Below are positions 51,126 through 63,618 of a stretch of 64,000 bases of DNA, piece after piece. Source of the DNA: JBBIWA01 sp037439425 (GTDB lineage: Bacteria > Acidobacteriota > Blastocatellia > RBC074). The stretch is taken from assembly GCA_037439425.1 (NCBI GenBank), contig JBBIWA010000007.1:62001-126000 (forward strand), in the 5' to 3' direction. The translations under genes and the position numbers were made by a program. The notes beneath the pieces are model-generated. The model ran no database searches. It had not been told where the DNA came from and was given only the letters and a program-made list of their open reading frames with translations. How positions within the stretch are numbered: the stretch's first letter is position 1; every line of letters begins with the position of its first letter.

Positions 51126-51308
51126 TAGCCGATAACGTGAATTACCACGAGGCAAGCTCGTGGCATCAGTAGCTCAGAAGCGTGCCTAGCCGATAACGTG
51201 AATCACCACGAGGCAAGCTCGTGGCATCAGTAGCTCAGAAGCGTGCCTAGCCGACAAGGTGAATTACCACGAGGCAAGCTCGTGGCATCGGTAGCTCAGA
51301 AGCGTGCG
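51126..51308. repeat. Three exact-length 61-bp tandem repeats
   Basis: Units start at 51126, 51187 and 51248 with TAGCCGA. Each contains GTGAAT(T/C)ACCACGAGGC, AAGCTCGTGGCATC and AGTAGCTCAGAAGCGTGC-like sequence, with only a handful of substitutions. CCACGAGGCAAGCTCGTGG is a perfect-stem hairpin in each. Confidence 0.93.
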
Positions 51309-51318
51309 ATGAAGGCCT

Positions 51319-51420
51319 GTGTACGCACGCTTGCGAGCGTGCCACTTTCTGACAATAGCTCGCTCGCCGAGGCCAAGCACGCAAGGATGCGTGCGTACCC
51401 AGGGATTTTCTGCAGGAATG
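51319..51420 (-). repeat. Two-hairpin dispersed element, copy 6
   Basis: TGTGTACGCACGCTTGCGAG, GCGTGCCACTTTCTGAC, GCTCGCTCGCCGAGGCCAAG, GCAAGGATGCGTGCGTACCC and AGGGATTTTCTGCAGGAAT. It has the same order as copy 3 and precedes the GH106-like gene by about 90 bases. Confidence 0.85.
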
Positions 51421-51506
51421 GTTGATGTCGTCATGGACAACGCATGGAGAACGCCTTCCTTAGCGAGCACCTTCAATCTTCGTTAGTCTGATTTGGGAGA
51501 ACCAAG

Positions 51507-54368
<2,862 letters not shown>

Positions 54369-54808
54369 CGTCTCGCGTCAGCGGGGCTGCCTGCGACGCC
54401 GAGGGATACATATTGGACTTGTTGCGATGAGAGGGAAACGATATAACTCACCGATTCTACATGGACCTGCTCTTCTCCGAGAAGAAGAGCTCGGCGGGCC
54501 TTATGAAAGTCCAAGCATCAGACCTCTTTATAGAGGCCCAGCACAAGAGCCTCTAGCTGCGGTCAGGAGCGAGCTGTCTGTAGCAGGCGGCATCGCACGT
54601 TTCTCGGCTTTGTGGGGAAGGTGGGCACATAGCCGACATATAAGGCCGGACTTCGGGCACTTCTCAACAACAGCAGTGAGATTTCTTATATTAATTGCCG
54701 TTACTAACCAGCCCTCATAAACGTATTAGTGAGGGGTGTCAGCGCATCTCCACGACACCCTTGTATCCAATCAGTCTCCAACCCTGACTTTGCGAAAGGA
54801 ATGTTGCT
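54369..54808. other. Intergenic region with a hairpin, no supported gene
   Basis: GCTCTTCT (54469-54476) pairs with AGAAGAGC (54483-54490) close after the GH106-like gene and may mark its 3' end. The frame at 54427-54720 (97 codons) has no recognisable similarity or binding site. The rest probably holds the promoter of the next gene; TATATT near 54690 is AT-rich but unsupported. Confidence 0.4.
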
Positions 54809-57796
54809 ATGCGAGGAAGATTTTATGCCCTTCGTTCCCTGATCACGTGGCTGACGGCGCTTTGCCTGTTGTCGCCGGGGATGCTGGCACAGGCTCCTCA
54901 GGTGACTCAACCGTCGCCCCCTCTGATCAATCAATCGAACGACCCATTGCTGAAAAATTTCCGCTGGCGTTCGATTGGCCCGGCCAGTATGGGTGGCCGA
55001 GTTGATGACATCGCTGTTGTAGAGAGCAACCCTTCGATCTTTTACGTTGGCTTTGCTACAGGCGGAGTCTGGAAGACGGTCAACAACGGGACCACGTTTG
55101 AGCCGATCTTTGACACCTACTCGGTCTGCTCCATTGGCGATCTGGCGGTCTCGCAATCCGATCCCAACATCATCTGGGTCGGGACTGGCGAACCCAATAA
55201 TCGTCAAAGTTCGACCGTTGGTGATGGCATCTACAAATCAGTAGATGGCGGCAAGAGCTTCACCCATATGGGTCTGAAAGAGACGCAAACCATCGCTCGG
55301 ATCGTGATTGATCCTAAGGATAACAACACCGTCTATGTGGCTGCGCTGGGCCATCTGTTCGGCCCCAATCCTGAGCGCGGCATCTACAAGACCACTGACG
55401 GCGGCAAGAGCTGGAACAAGATCAAATTCATTGATGAAGACACCGGGTTTACCGACCTGGTGATGGACCCGTCAGACAACAAGACACTTTACGCTGCCTC
55501 GTATCAACGGCGACGCACGGCCTGGGGATTCAATGGTGGCGGCCCCGGCAGCGGGATCTGGAAGACGACGGATGCGGGAAAGACCTGGACCAGACTTGAA
55601 AGCAATGGTTTGCCCGCCGGGCCGATGGGTCGCATTGGCCTGGACGTTTCGCGTTCCAATCCCAACGTCGTCTATGCCCAGATCGAAGTCGGCTTTAGTC
55701 GCGGCACTGGCGGCGGCGAAGAGCAAAGGCCGGGAGCGCCTCCCTTTCCGGGACAAGCTGCGGGCGGCCCCCCGGGACAAGCGGCCAGCCAACCACCCGA
55801 CCCAACGCGCAGTGGCGTCTGGCGCTCAGAGGACAAAGGCAAGAGCTGGAAGTTTATGAGCAACAACAACAATCGCCCGATGTACTACAGCCAGATTCGC
55901 GTCGATCCCACCAATGATCAGATCGTTTATACCTGCGGCGCGCCTTTCCACAAATCGACTGACGGCGGCAAGACTTTCAAGATCGTTCAGGGCATCGCGC
56001 ACAGCGACCATCACGCCTTGTGGATCAATCCCAACAATCCCAATCATCTGATCCTGGGTAATGATGGCGGTCTGGATGTCAGCTATGATCAGGGAGAGAC
56101 CTGGGAGTTTATCAACACGATGGCGCTGGCACAGGTCTATGCTCTCGGCGTGGATATGCGCAAACCCTACTATGTCTATTGCGGCTTGCAGGACAACGGC
56201 ACTTGGGGAGGCCCCAGCGCGACGCGCAATGCCATAGGCATCACCAATGCTGATTGGTATCGCGTGGGCAGTGGCGATGGTTTCTACGTGCAGGTAGACC
56301 CGACCGACCACAACACGATCTATGTGGAGTCGCAGAATGGTAACATTCAGCGACTGGATCTGAGGACCGGACGCAGCGTTTCTATCCGGCCGCGAGCTGC
56401 GCCGCTGCCGCGCCAGCAGCAACGCCCAGCAGCACAAACAGCCGCACCTAACCCTGAGCAAACGCCGACTGCACCACCGCCCGGTCCGCCTCAGTTCCCA
56501 CCTGGTTCGGGCTTCTTTGGAGCAGCAGCCACCAGCAACATCGTGCCTGAACCGCCTAAGGGCGAGCAGTACCGCTTCAATTGGAACACGCCGATTCACA
56601 TCTCGCCGCACAATCCGCGAACGATCTACGTGGGGGCCAACAAGCTCTTCAAATCGCTCAATCGCGGCGATACCTGGACGGCCAGTATTGATCTGACCAA
56701 ACAGATTGATCGGACCAAGCTGGAGATCATGGGCGTGCGTGGCGATCAACCGATGTTGTCAAAGAATGACGGCACCACCAGCTATGGCACCATCACCACC
56801 ATCGCTGAATCGCCTCTGCTGCCAGGCGTCTTATGGGTCGGCACCGATGATGGCAACATTCAATTGAGCCGTGATGGGGGCGTTAGCTGGACCAATGTGG
56901 CCAAAAATATTCAGGGCATTCCTGACACCTATCAAGTCTCTCGCGTTGAGCCTTCGCGCTTCGATGCGGCAACTTGTTACGTGAGCCTTGACGGGCATCG
57001 CCACAACGACTTCAAGCCGTACGTCTTCGTCACGCGCGACTACGGCGCCACCTGGACCTCGCTTGTGAACAACCTGCCCGAATTTGGCAATGTCAATGTC
57101 ATTCGGGAAGACCCGAAAAACAAGAACTTGCTCTATCTGGGCACCGAGTTCGCATTCTACATCTCACTCAATGGCGGCAAAGAGTGGAAGCCATTCATGA
57201 ATGGACTGCCGACGGTGCGCATTGATGATATTCTGGTGCATCCGCGTGAAAACGATCTGATCGTAGGCACGCACGGGCGCGGCGTCTACATCATGGATGA
57301 CATCACTCCGCTCCAGCAATTGGCCGATAAGGTGCTGGAAGCAGAAGTACATCTGTTTGATGTGCGCCCTGGCACGCAGTGGCTGCAGGATGTAACGCTG
57401 AGCCGCTATGTGGGTGGAGCCAAGCATTTCCGTGGCGCCAATCCGCCCCCGGGTACTGCTATCAGCTACTATCTGAAATCAGCCCCGGCTGGTGAGGTCA
57501 AGATCACCATCTCTGACATCACCGGGAAAGTAGTGCGCAATTTGCGAGGCACTAAAGAAGTGGGGATCAACCGGGTGCAGTGGAATCTGCGCGGCGACCC
57601 ACCACCGCGTCCGGCCAATCTCCCTGGCCCACCTCAAGGTTTTGGTGGTGGTGGTGGCGGCGGCGGCGGCGGCCGCTTCGGTGCACTCCAGGGCCCAAGC
57701 GTTGATCCAGGCGTCTATCTGGTCAAGCTGTCAGTTGATGGCAAAGAGCTGACGACCAAGGTAGTCGTTGAGGAAGATATCTGGAAAGACCGGTAA
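54809..57796 (+). CDS. Secreted BNR/VPS10-like beta-propeller protein
   Basis: 995 residues with a signal peptide ending near LLSPGMLAQA. Repeated Asp-box/BNR-type motifs of the form S-x-D-x-G-x-T/S-W occur through the protein (SVDGGKSFTHM, TTDGGKSWNKI, TTDAGKTWTRL, SEDKGKSWKFM, STDGGKTFKIV, SRDGGVSWTNV, TRDYGATWTSL). They build two propellers separated by a Pro/Gln-rich linker (about residues 530-575). The C-terminal beta domain carries a run of ten glycines before RFGALQG. Such sortilin/VPS10-like proteins are abundant in Acidobacteriota, and their ligand is unknown; glycosidase activity is not implied. AAAGGA precedes the ATG. Confidence 0.88.
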   Translation: MRGRFYALRSLITWLTALCLLSPGMLAQAPQVTQPSPPLINQSNDPLLKNFRWRSIGPASMGGRVDDIAVVESNPSIFYVGFATGGVWKTVNNGTTFEPIFDTYSVCSIGDLAVSQSDPNIIWVGTGEPNNRQSSTVGDGIYKSVDGGKSFTHMGLKETQTIARIVIDPKDNNTVYVAALGHLFGPNPERGIYKTTDGGKSWNKIKFIDEDTGFTDLVMDPSDNKTLYAASYQRRRTAWGFNGGGPGSGIWKTTDAGKTWTRLESNGLPAGPMGRIGLDVSRSNPNVVYAQIEVGFSRGTGGGEEQRPGAPPFPGQAAGGPPGQAASQPPDPTRSGVWRSEDKGKSWKFMSNNNNRPMYYSQIRVDPTNDQIVYTCGAPFHKSTDGGKTFKIVQGIAHSDHHALWINPNNPNHLILGNDGGLDVSYDQGETWEFINTMALAQVYALGVDMRKPYYVYCGLQDNGTWGGPSATRNAIGITNADWYRVGSGDGFYVQVDPTDHNTIYVESQNGNIQRLDLRTGRSVSIRPRAAPLPRQQQRPAAQTAAPNPEQTPTAPPPGPPQFPPGSGFFGAAATSNIVPEPPKGEQYRFNWNTPIHISPHNPRTIYVGANKLFKSLNRGDTWTASIDLTKQIDRTKLEIMGVRGDQPMLSKNDGTTSYGTITTIAESPLLPGVLWVGTDDGNIQLSRDGGVSWTNVAKNIQGIPDTYQVSRVEPSRFDAATCYVSLDGHRHNDFKPYVFVTRDYGATWTSLVNNLPEFGNVNVIREDPKNKNLLYLGTEFAFYISLNGGKEWKPFMNGLPTVRIDDILVHPRENDLIVGTHGRGVYIMDDITPLQQLADKVLEAEVHLFDVRPGTQWLQDVTLSRYVGGAKHFRGANPPPGTAISYYLKSAPAGEVKITISDITGKVVRNLRGTKEVGINRVQWNLRGDPPPRPANLPGPPQGFGGGGGGGGGGRFGALQGPSVDPGVYLVKLSVDGKELTTKVVVEEDIWKDR

Positions 57797-57808
57797 GCTC
57801 GATCAAGA

Positions 57809-57967
57809 GTGACGAGTGATGAGTAAACTCGCTGCGGGCGCCACCTTTATTTTGAGCGAGGCTGGGCTTCAAGCAGTGCCGCAGTAATGAGCCAATTTCG
57901 GATTGCGAATCTCGGATTTCATTTCGCAATTTTTCTTTAACTCATCACTCATCACTCATCACTGTTG
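57809..57967. repeat. Heptad-built inverted repeat between the BNR and PAP2 genes
   Basis: Left: GTGACGA, GTGATGA, GTAAACT (57809-57829). Right: ACTCATC three times then ACTGTTG (57940-57967). The sides are largely complementary. Between them, CGGATTGCGAATCTCGGATT adds ATTC-type heptamers. Confidence 0.85.
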
Positions 57968-58001
57968 GCTCTTCGTAGGCAGCCACAGTATCCTGTCGCT
58001 G

Positions 58002-58823
58002 ATGCGAGCGGCCGAATGGATTAGTCTCTCTATCTTCTCACTGTTGACTGTGCTGGCCTGGCTGCGCGTGCTTAAGTGGCCGCGCCGCGCAGAGACGACT
58101 GCGATCGGGGCAGTAGGGGTGGCTCTGAGCCTGGGGGCACGATGCGTGCCCGAACTGTTGCCTGAGATCCTGGCCAGCGTAGTGCGCGATCTGTTGCCTG
58201 CGCCGCTGATGCTGATGGTCTATTGGCAGGCTGGCCGATTTTTCCAGAAGCCGAACGAAAAGCTCCAGGCCCGGCTTGCCAGCTTCGATCACCACGTCTT
58301 TGAAACGTTTCAGCGATGGCGCGTCAGCCGACGGGCTGAAAGCTGGATAGCGCATTATCTTGAATTGGCCTACCTCCTATGTTACCCCTTGCTCCCTCTC
58401 GGCATTGGGGTACTCTATGTGATGCGGATGGAACGTTACGCAGATGAATACTGGACAATAGTGTTGCCGCCCACCTATTTGTGCTACGTTGCGCTTCCGT
58501 TCATGCAGACACTGCCGCCACGGATGCTAGTGGCCAAGTCCAATCCAGGCGCGGCTCCAGGCAGCATCCGCCGATTGAATCTCTGGATTTTGCGCCACGG
58601 CAGCATACAGGTCAATACCTTCCCCAGCGCGCACGTGGCCGCGACGACAGCAGCTTCGTTGGCGCTGCTTCATTTTGCGCCGCCAGCCGGGTTAATCTTC
58701 CTGTGGTTATCGTTGAGTATAGCCGTCGGGGCTGTGGTGGGCCGCTATCACTATACAGCGGATGCGCTGCTGGCAGCAGCGCTGGCCGTTGTGACCTTTC
58801 TGCTCCAGGCGCTGCTGTTTTAG
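58002..58823 (+). CDS. PAP2-family membrane phosphatase-like protein
   Basis: 273 residues with about six transmembrane helices. The PAP2 active-site motifs 2 and 3 are present as FPSAHVAATTAA (Ser-x-His) and GRYHYTADALLA (Arg-x5-His-x3-Asp form). Motif 1 is degenerate: KSNPGAAPGSIRR lies where KxxxxxxRP is expected, so catalysis is uncertain. Relatives remove phosphate from lipid phosphates such as undecaprenyl pyrophosphate, or serve in inositol-phosphoceramide-like synthesis. I start at 58002; the upstream frame lies in the heptad repeat. The binding site is weak. It converges with leuS. Confidence 0.85.
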   Translation: MRAAEWISLSIFSLLTVLAWLRVLKWPRRAETTAIGAVGVALSLGARCVPELLPEILASVVRDLLPAPLMLMVYWQAGRFFQKPNEKLQARLASFDHHVFETFQRWRVSRRAESWIAHYLELAYLLCYPLLPLGIGVLYVMRMERYADEYWTIVLPPTYLCYVALPFMQTLPPRMLVAKSNPGAAPGSIRRLNLWILRHGSIQVNTFPSAHVAATTAASLALLHFAPPAGLIFLWLSLSIAVGAVVGRYHYTADALLAAALAVVTFLLQALLF

Positions 58824-58869
58824 CCAATGACAATCCGCTCTCTCGCTCACAAGCCTGCGGAAGCCGGCG

Positions 58870-61491
58870 TTACCTCGCTACGATATTGACCAAGCGCTTT
58901 GGCACGATGATGGTCTTAACTATCTGACGCCCGTCCAGCCGCGCCTGCACGCGCTCACTCGAGAGCGCCGCTTGCCTGAGCACCTCATCCGTCGCATCGG
59001 CAGGCACCCACACCCGCGCCACCAGTTTGCCATTCAACTGCACCGGAATCTCCAGCTCTTCTTCCTGCGCCAGCTCTGCATCGAATTGCGGCCAGGGCGA
59101 GACGACCAGAAGCTCATCGTGCCCTAACGCCTGCCACAGCTCTTCTGCAATGTGCGGTGTGAAGGGAGCCAGCAGCTTCGCCAGCGCCTCCAGCGCCTCT
59201 TTCAGCGCGAACAGATCGGCTGCGTCCGGCTCGCCTTTCAGTGAGCTATCGAAAGCGTAGATTTCGTTGGTCAGCTCCATCAATGCCGCTACAGCCGTGT
59301 TGAAGTGCAGGCGCTCGCCAATGTCCACACTCACCCGCCGAATCGTCTGGTGCGTTTTGCGGCGCAGCGCGCGCGCCGCCGCAGAAAACTCCAGCTCCGA
59401 AGTCTGAGGTCCGAAGTCTGAAGTCCGGCGGTGCCATTTGTAGACGATGCGCCAGACACGATTCAAAAACCTGGACGCACCTTCAGCTCCGGCGTCGCTC
59501 CACTCCAAGTCTTTTTCGGGTGGCGCGGCAAAGAGCATAAATAGCCTGACAGTGTCCGCGCCGTAGATCTGGATCATCTCGTCCGGCTCTACGATGTTCT
59601 TCTTCGATTTGGACATCTTCTCGATGCGCCCGACTTCAACCTGCCGCTCACAAAATTTACACTTGCCGTCTATCACCTCTTGCGGAGAGAGCCAATCGTG
59701 CTCTTGGCAGCGCGCCGTCGCCAGGCAAACCATGCCCTGTGTGAGCAGCTTCTTCACCGGCTCAGCGAAGTTGATCAGACCCAGATCGCGCATGATCTTG
59801 GCCCACAGCCGCGTGTAGATCAGGTGTAGCACTGCGTGCTCGATGCCGCCGATGTACTGATCAACCGGCGTCCAGTAGGCAATAATTTCAGGGTCAAACG
59901 GCGCCCGATCGTTGCGCGGGTCGCAGTAGCGGAAGTAGTACCACGAAGAATCCACGAATGTGTCCATCGTGTCCGTATCACGCCGCGCCGGTCCCTTGCA
60001 CTGCGGGCAGGTCGTCTGGGCGAAGCTATGGTGTTCGGCCAGCGGTGCGCCCGGCGTGTTGTAGTCTAAATCGGGCGGCAACATCACGGGCAATTGATCT
60101 TCAGGAACAGGCACGATGCCACACTGGGCGCAATGGATGAAGGGAATCGGCGTGCCCCAAGCGCGCTGGCGCGAGACGCCCCAGTCGCGGATCTTGAAAT
60201 TCGTCTTCGCCCGGCCGAACCCCTTCTTCTCAGCGAACTCGGTCATCGCTTTGATCGCTTCCGGCACCCTCAAGCCATTGAACTGGCCGGAATTGATAAG
60301 CACACCGGTCTCATCTTTCGCCGTGAAAGCCGCTTCAACCGGGGCATCGTCAGCTTCAGTCGAGCCAACCATCTTGATTACGCGGCGAATCGGCAAGCCG
60401 TACTTCTGCGAAAACTCGAAGTCACGTTCGTCGTGCGCCGGTACGCTCATAATCGCGCCCGTGCCGTAGCCCATCACTACGAAGTTTGCCGTCCATACGG
60501 GCAGCTTCTCTTCATTGAACGGATTGACCGCCCACAAGCCGGTAAAGATGCCTTGCTTTTCTCGGCCTTCGGCGACGCGCTCTTCGGGTGAGATGGCGCG
60601 TTGTTTGATGACGAAGTCGCGCACTTCAGCACTGGCCTTGCCCGAGGCGATCAACTCGTCCATCAACTCATGTTCCGGCGCGACGATCACCGCATTCGAG
60701 CCGAAGATGGTGTCAATGCGTGTGGTGAAGATGCGAATCCGGTCGCTACCACTCCTGGTACTGTTATTATCATCAGCCAGGGCGAAATCAACCTCTGCGC
60801 CTACGCTCCGCCCAATCCAGTTGCGCTGCATCGTGATCACGCGCTCCGGCCAGCCACCTTCCAGCTCTACTAGATCATCGAGCAACTGATCGGCGTAGTC
60901 AGTCACCTTGATGAACCACTGCTCCAGCTCGCGCTGCTCGACAGGCGTATCTTCGTGCCGCCAGCAGTAGCCGCCTTCGGCCTGCTCGTTGGCGAGCGAG
61001 GTGTTACATTTGGCGCACCAGTTGACGGTCGCATTCTTACGATAGAGCAGGCCGCGCTTCCACATCTGAATGAAGAACCACTGATTCCAGCGGTAATATT
61101 CAGGCGCGCAGGAAGCGATCTCGCGCCGCCAATCATAGCTGAAGCCCAGGCGCTTGAGTTGCGCGCGCATCGCCTCGATGTTTTCAAGTGTCCACTGATC
61201 AGGCCGCGCGTTGTGTTTGATCGCTGCGTTCTCAGCCGGCATGCCAAAAGCATCCCAGCCCATCGGATGCAGCACGTTGTAACCATTCATTCGTTTGAAG
61301 CAGGCCAACGCGTCGCCAATCGAGTAATTACGCACATGGCCCATATGGATGCGCCCCGAAGGGTAGGGTAGCATCTCCAGGCAATAAAATTTCTTGCGCG
61401 TCGGGTCTATTTCTACTTCAAAGGCTTTGGCCTCAGCCCAGCGCTGTTGCTGTTTTGTCTCAATCTCTGCCGGAAAATATTTTTCGTTCAT
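58870..61491 (-). CDS. leuS: Leucyl-tRNA synthetase
   Basis: 873 residues, class I synthetase for tRNA-Leu. The HIGH motif is in PYPSGRIHMGHVRNY, the CP1 editing domain covers about 220-420 (MSVPAHDERDFEF, with the conserved editing Asp context), the zinc-type Cys motifs include CAKCNTSL and CPQCKGPA, and KMSKS is in EKMSKSKKN. The anticodon domain follows and the C-terminal part ends IIVPKRLVNIVAR. A 28-bp heptad array (59400-59427) inside the gene encodes the TSDFGPQTSEL loop, between the catalytic core and the anticodon domain. It remains in frame. Downstream it converges with the PAP2 gene. Confidence 0.96.
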   Translation of the reverse strand: MNEKYFPAEIETKQQQRWAEAKAFEVEIDPTRKKFYCLEMLPYPSGRIHMGHVRNYSIGDALACFKRMNGYNVLHPMGWDAFGMPAENAAIKHNARPDQWTLENIEAMRAQLKRLGFSYDWRREIASCAPEYYRWNQWFFIQMWKRGLLYRKNATVNWCAKCNTSLANEQAEGGYCWRHEDTPVEQRELEQWFIKVTDYADQLLDDLVELEGGWPERVITMQRNWIGRSVGAEVDFALADDNNSTRSGSDRIRIFTTRIDTIFGSNAVIVAPEHELMDELIASGKASAEVRDFVIKQRAISPEERVAEGREKQGIFTGLWAVNPFNEEKLPVWTANFVVMGYGTGAIMSVPAHDERDFEFSQKYGLPIRRVIKMVGSTEADDAPVEAAFTAKDETGVLINSGQFNGLRVPEAIKAMTEFAEKKGFGRAKTNFKIRDWGVSRQRAWGTPIPFIHCAQCGIVPVPEDQLPVMLPPDLDYNTPGAPLAEHHSFAQTTCPQCKGPARRDTDTMDTFVDSSWYYFRYCDPRNDRAPFDPEIIAYWTPVDQYIGGIEHAVLHLIYTRLWAKIMRDLGLINFAEPVKKLLTQGMVCLATARCQEHDWLSPQEVIDGKCKFCERQVEVGRIEKMSKSKKNIVEPDEMIQIYGADTVRLFMLFAAPPEKDLEWSDAGAEGASRFLNRVWRIVYKWHRRTSDFGPQTSELEFSAAARALRRKTHQTIRRVSVDIGERLHFNTAVAALMELTNEIYAFDSSLKGEPDAADLFALKEALEALAKLLAPFTPHIAEELWQALGHDELLVVSPWPQFDAELAQEEELEIPVQLNGKLVARVWVPADATDEVLRQAALSSERVQARLDGRQIVKTIIVPKRLVNIVAR
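59400..59427. repeat. Heptanucleotide array inside leuS
   Basis: AAGTCTG, AGGTCCG, AAGTCTG, AAGTCCG in perfect succession on the plus strand, lying within the leuS coding sequence. The same heptamers occur outside genes at 61772-61799 and 62142-62162. Confidence 0.85.
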
Positions 61492-61771
61492 CGTCTTTCA
61501 CAGTCCTTTAGCTATGTTTTGCCAAGTGGCGGTGCGCTGCTCTTGAAGAGCAGCCGCAGCTTGCCAGACAAGATAACAAAATTGTGCCAGGAAAAGAGTC
61601 GGTCGGAAGGCGCAGCGCAACTCAACCATTGCGCTGCTACGTAAGGTAGAGGGCAGTCAAAAACTCGAAGCACTCAATGCGGCGAAATCGAAATGTGCTC
61701 TCGTCTGCTTTCATGCTCGTTTCCTCGAGGGGGGATTCTACACCCCTTCGGTAGCCATGTTCAAGTCTTTA

Positions 61772-62162
61772 ATCAGACCTCAGACTCCAGACCTCAGAGT
61801 ATTCAAGAAGATGTTTCTCCCTGGGAGCGCACGCTTCTAGCATGCTTGCTTCCAAGAGGATGTTTCTTCCTGGGAGCGCACGCTTCTAGCGTGCCTGCTT
61901 CCCTCAACGAACTGCCTCCGAGAAGCGAGCACGCTAGAAGCGTGCGCTCCCAGCTCAAACCTCAGACTTCATCGAAGAAGTGGCGGCGTACTCAGCGTGC
62001 TATGGAAGCGTGCGCTCCCAGCTCAAGCCTCAGACTTCATCTGACGTCTGAGGTTTGATCCTTTGAGCCTGGCTTGACCTGCCGTAACTTATGTTCCTGA
62101 ACCGGGATTCTTCAAGCCGCTCACACGGGAGAAATGATGAAAAGTCTGAGGTCTGATCAGGG
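61772..62162. repeat. Repeat cluster between leuS and the DUF4340 gene: heptads and two-hairpin fragments
   Basis: Heptads ATCAGAC, CTCAGAC, TCCAGAC, CTCAGAG at 61772-61799 and AAGTCTG, AGGTCTG, ATCAGGG at 62142-62162, the last overlapping the stop of the DUF4340 gene. Between them lie four CTGGGAGCGCACGCTTC-type hairpin arms (near 61820, 61870, 61930 and 62010, the last two inverted), which are fragments of the two-hairpin element. The gap upstream (61492-61771) shows no gene. Confidence 0.85.
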
Positions 62163-63482
62163 AATCAGATCGGTGATCTTGAAGCTCAAATCCTCCACCA
62201 CCTTCTTGTCAACTTTGTAGACCGCTGAGCGCCCCTCCACGCGCACGTAAGCTTGGTCCCCATCAGCAGCTGAAACCTTGAGCGCGGTAGTCTTGCCGTC
62301 TTTATAAGTCAATTGCACCTCGACTGCCGGTTTGGCTAGTTTCGCTGCAGCGGAAGCCGGCGGCTTGTCGAGCACTTCAGTGGCTTTGTTCTCCAACGGA
62401 TCGAAGAGTCTATAGGTGCTGGTGATCTCTTTATCCTTCTTGTCGGCGGGCTCCTTGACGAGCCACTTGTTGTCGTTGTCTTTCTCAGCCACCAGCGTCA
62501 CATTTGGGTTCTTGATGCGAATCTTCGTCAAATCGTCCTTGTTGAGCTTGAGAAACTGCTTGTTGCGCAAGGCGGAGAATTTAATGTTGAGCTTATCGTA
62601 GAGCGAGGACTCGATCTTGAAGATTTGGGGACGATCAGAGCTTTTGGCGTAATAACGCTCTTCGACCTTGGAGCCGATGGCCAGCGTGCGCTCACCGCCG
62701 CCCTGAATTTGCGCCGTCAGCGTCAGCTTGGGTTTATCCAGCCCATACTTGGCTAACTCATCAGCCGTCTCGCTGACGAACTCAGCTACTTTAGCCGAGG
62801 TCAGGTCGCTCAGCAAATCGCGCGTTTCGGTCTCGTCGGCCGGTTCATCAACCGGGCTGGTGAGCTTCCAGTCCCCTTCCTGCTTGGTCAAAACGATGCG
62901 TCCGTGCTCGTTGTTGAGCGCCAGCGAACTGAGGTCGTATTGCGAGACGCCGAAGACATCGCGGTCGCGCAAATCCTCAAGCGGCTTGTCGGCGTTGTTA
63001 AGAAGTGATACCGGTAGCAGCGCTACTTCCTGAGATTGATCCACCTGGCCATAGACCGAAAGGCCGGAGAAATCCTTCGAGCCGAGGCGAACCGTGTGCT
63101 GTTCGCCATTCTTGAGCTTGATTTCCAGGATGACCGCTGGCTCGGCCAGCCCATAGCCTTTGAGTTCTTCGGCCGAAGCTTTAAGCGTTCTTTCGATGCG
63201 AGCGTCAACCAGCCCGCTCACCAATGAGCTAACAGCAGATTGATCAGCCGGCGTATTGACGGGCTGGGTGATGACCCACTTGTCGTTCTGGTTTTCGAGC
63301 ATCAGGGTCTGTCCGCCGCGTGTGAGCTTGATCGAAGCGATCTCCTCACGTTTGAAATTGAAGGCGGGCTTGGTTGTCTCCGCCGCTTCATCCCGAGGTT
63401 TGCCTTCTCTGATTTCAAAGTAGTAGACGAAAGCGCCGAAAACGATGGCTACCGTAACCAGGATCAACGTGCTTCGTTTCAT
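62157..63482 (-). CDS. DUF4340 domain-containing protein
   Basis: 441 residues with an N-terminal membrane anchor (LILVTVAIVFGAFVYYFEI). Three similar DUF4340-type units of about 110-130 residues follow (IASIKLTRGGQTLMLENQND; LALNNEHGRIVLTKQEGDW; IRIKNPNVTLVAEKDNDNKW), each with a K/R-rich strand and a GxxxPxxx loop (LKGYGLAEPAVILEIK; LAKYGLDKPKLTLTAQ). DUF4340 genes usually follow GldG-like ABC-transport auxiliary genes, as here. The protein probably works on the periplasmic side of a gliding-type ABC complex whose function is unproven. Confidence 0.9.
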   Translation of the reverse strand: MKRSTLILVTVAIVFGAFVYYFEIREGKPRDEAAETTKPAFNFKREEIASIKLTRGGQTLMLENQNDKWVITQPVNTPADQSAVSSLVSGLVDARIERTLKASAEELKGYGLAEPAVILEIKLKNGEQHTVRLGSKDFSGLSVYGQVDQSQEVALLPVSLLNNADKPLEDLRDRDVFGVSQYDLSSLALNNEHGRIVLTKQEGDWKLTSPVDEPADETETRDLLSDLTSAKVAEFVSETADELAKYGLDKPKLTLTAQIQGGGERTLAIGSKVEERYYAKSSDRPQIFKIESSLYDKLNIKFSALRNKQFLKLNKDDLTKIRIKNPNVTLVAEKDNDNKWLVKEPADKKDKEITSTYRLFDPLENKATEVLDKPPASAAAKLAKPAVEVQLTYKDGKTTALKVSAADGDQAYVRVEGRSAVYKVDKKVVEDLSFKITDLIP

Positions 63483-63515
63483 AGCCTCGATAGTCAGTTG
63501 TGTGGGTTATTCGCC

Positions 63516-63618
63516 AGTGGTCTGTCGTCAGTAGCAGCTGTGAAGTCACTCTTGATCTGCCCACGCCAATATCAGCTGAGCAAGCGGACTACCGGCAATG
63601 GACCACTGACAAGTAACA
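63516..63618. repeat. Heptad arrays between the DUF4340 and GldG-like genes
   Basis: AGTGGTC, TGTCGTC, AGTAGCA (63516-63536) and ATGGACC, ACTGACA, AGTAACA (63598-63618). The last heptamer abuts the stop codon of the GldG-like gene. Confidence 0.75.

Noticed and set aside
54427..54720. 97-codon frame after the GH106-like gene
   Set aside because: No ribosome-binding site, no recognisable similarity, and it overlaps a hairpin that probably ends the upstream transcript.
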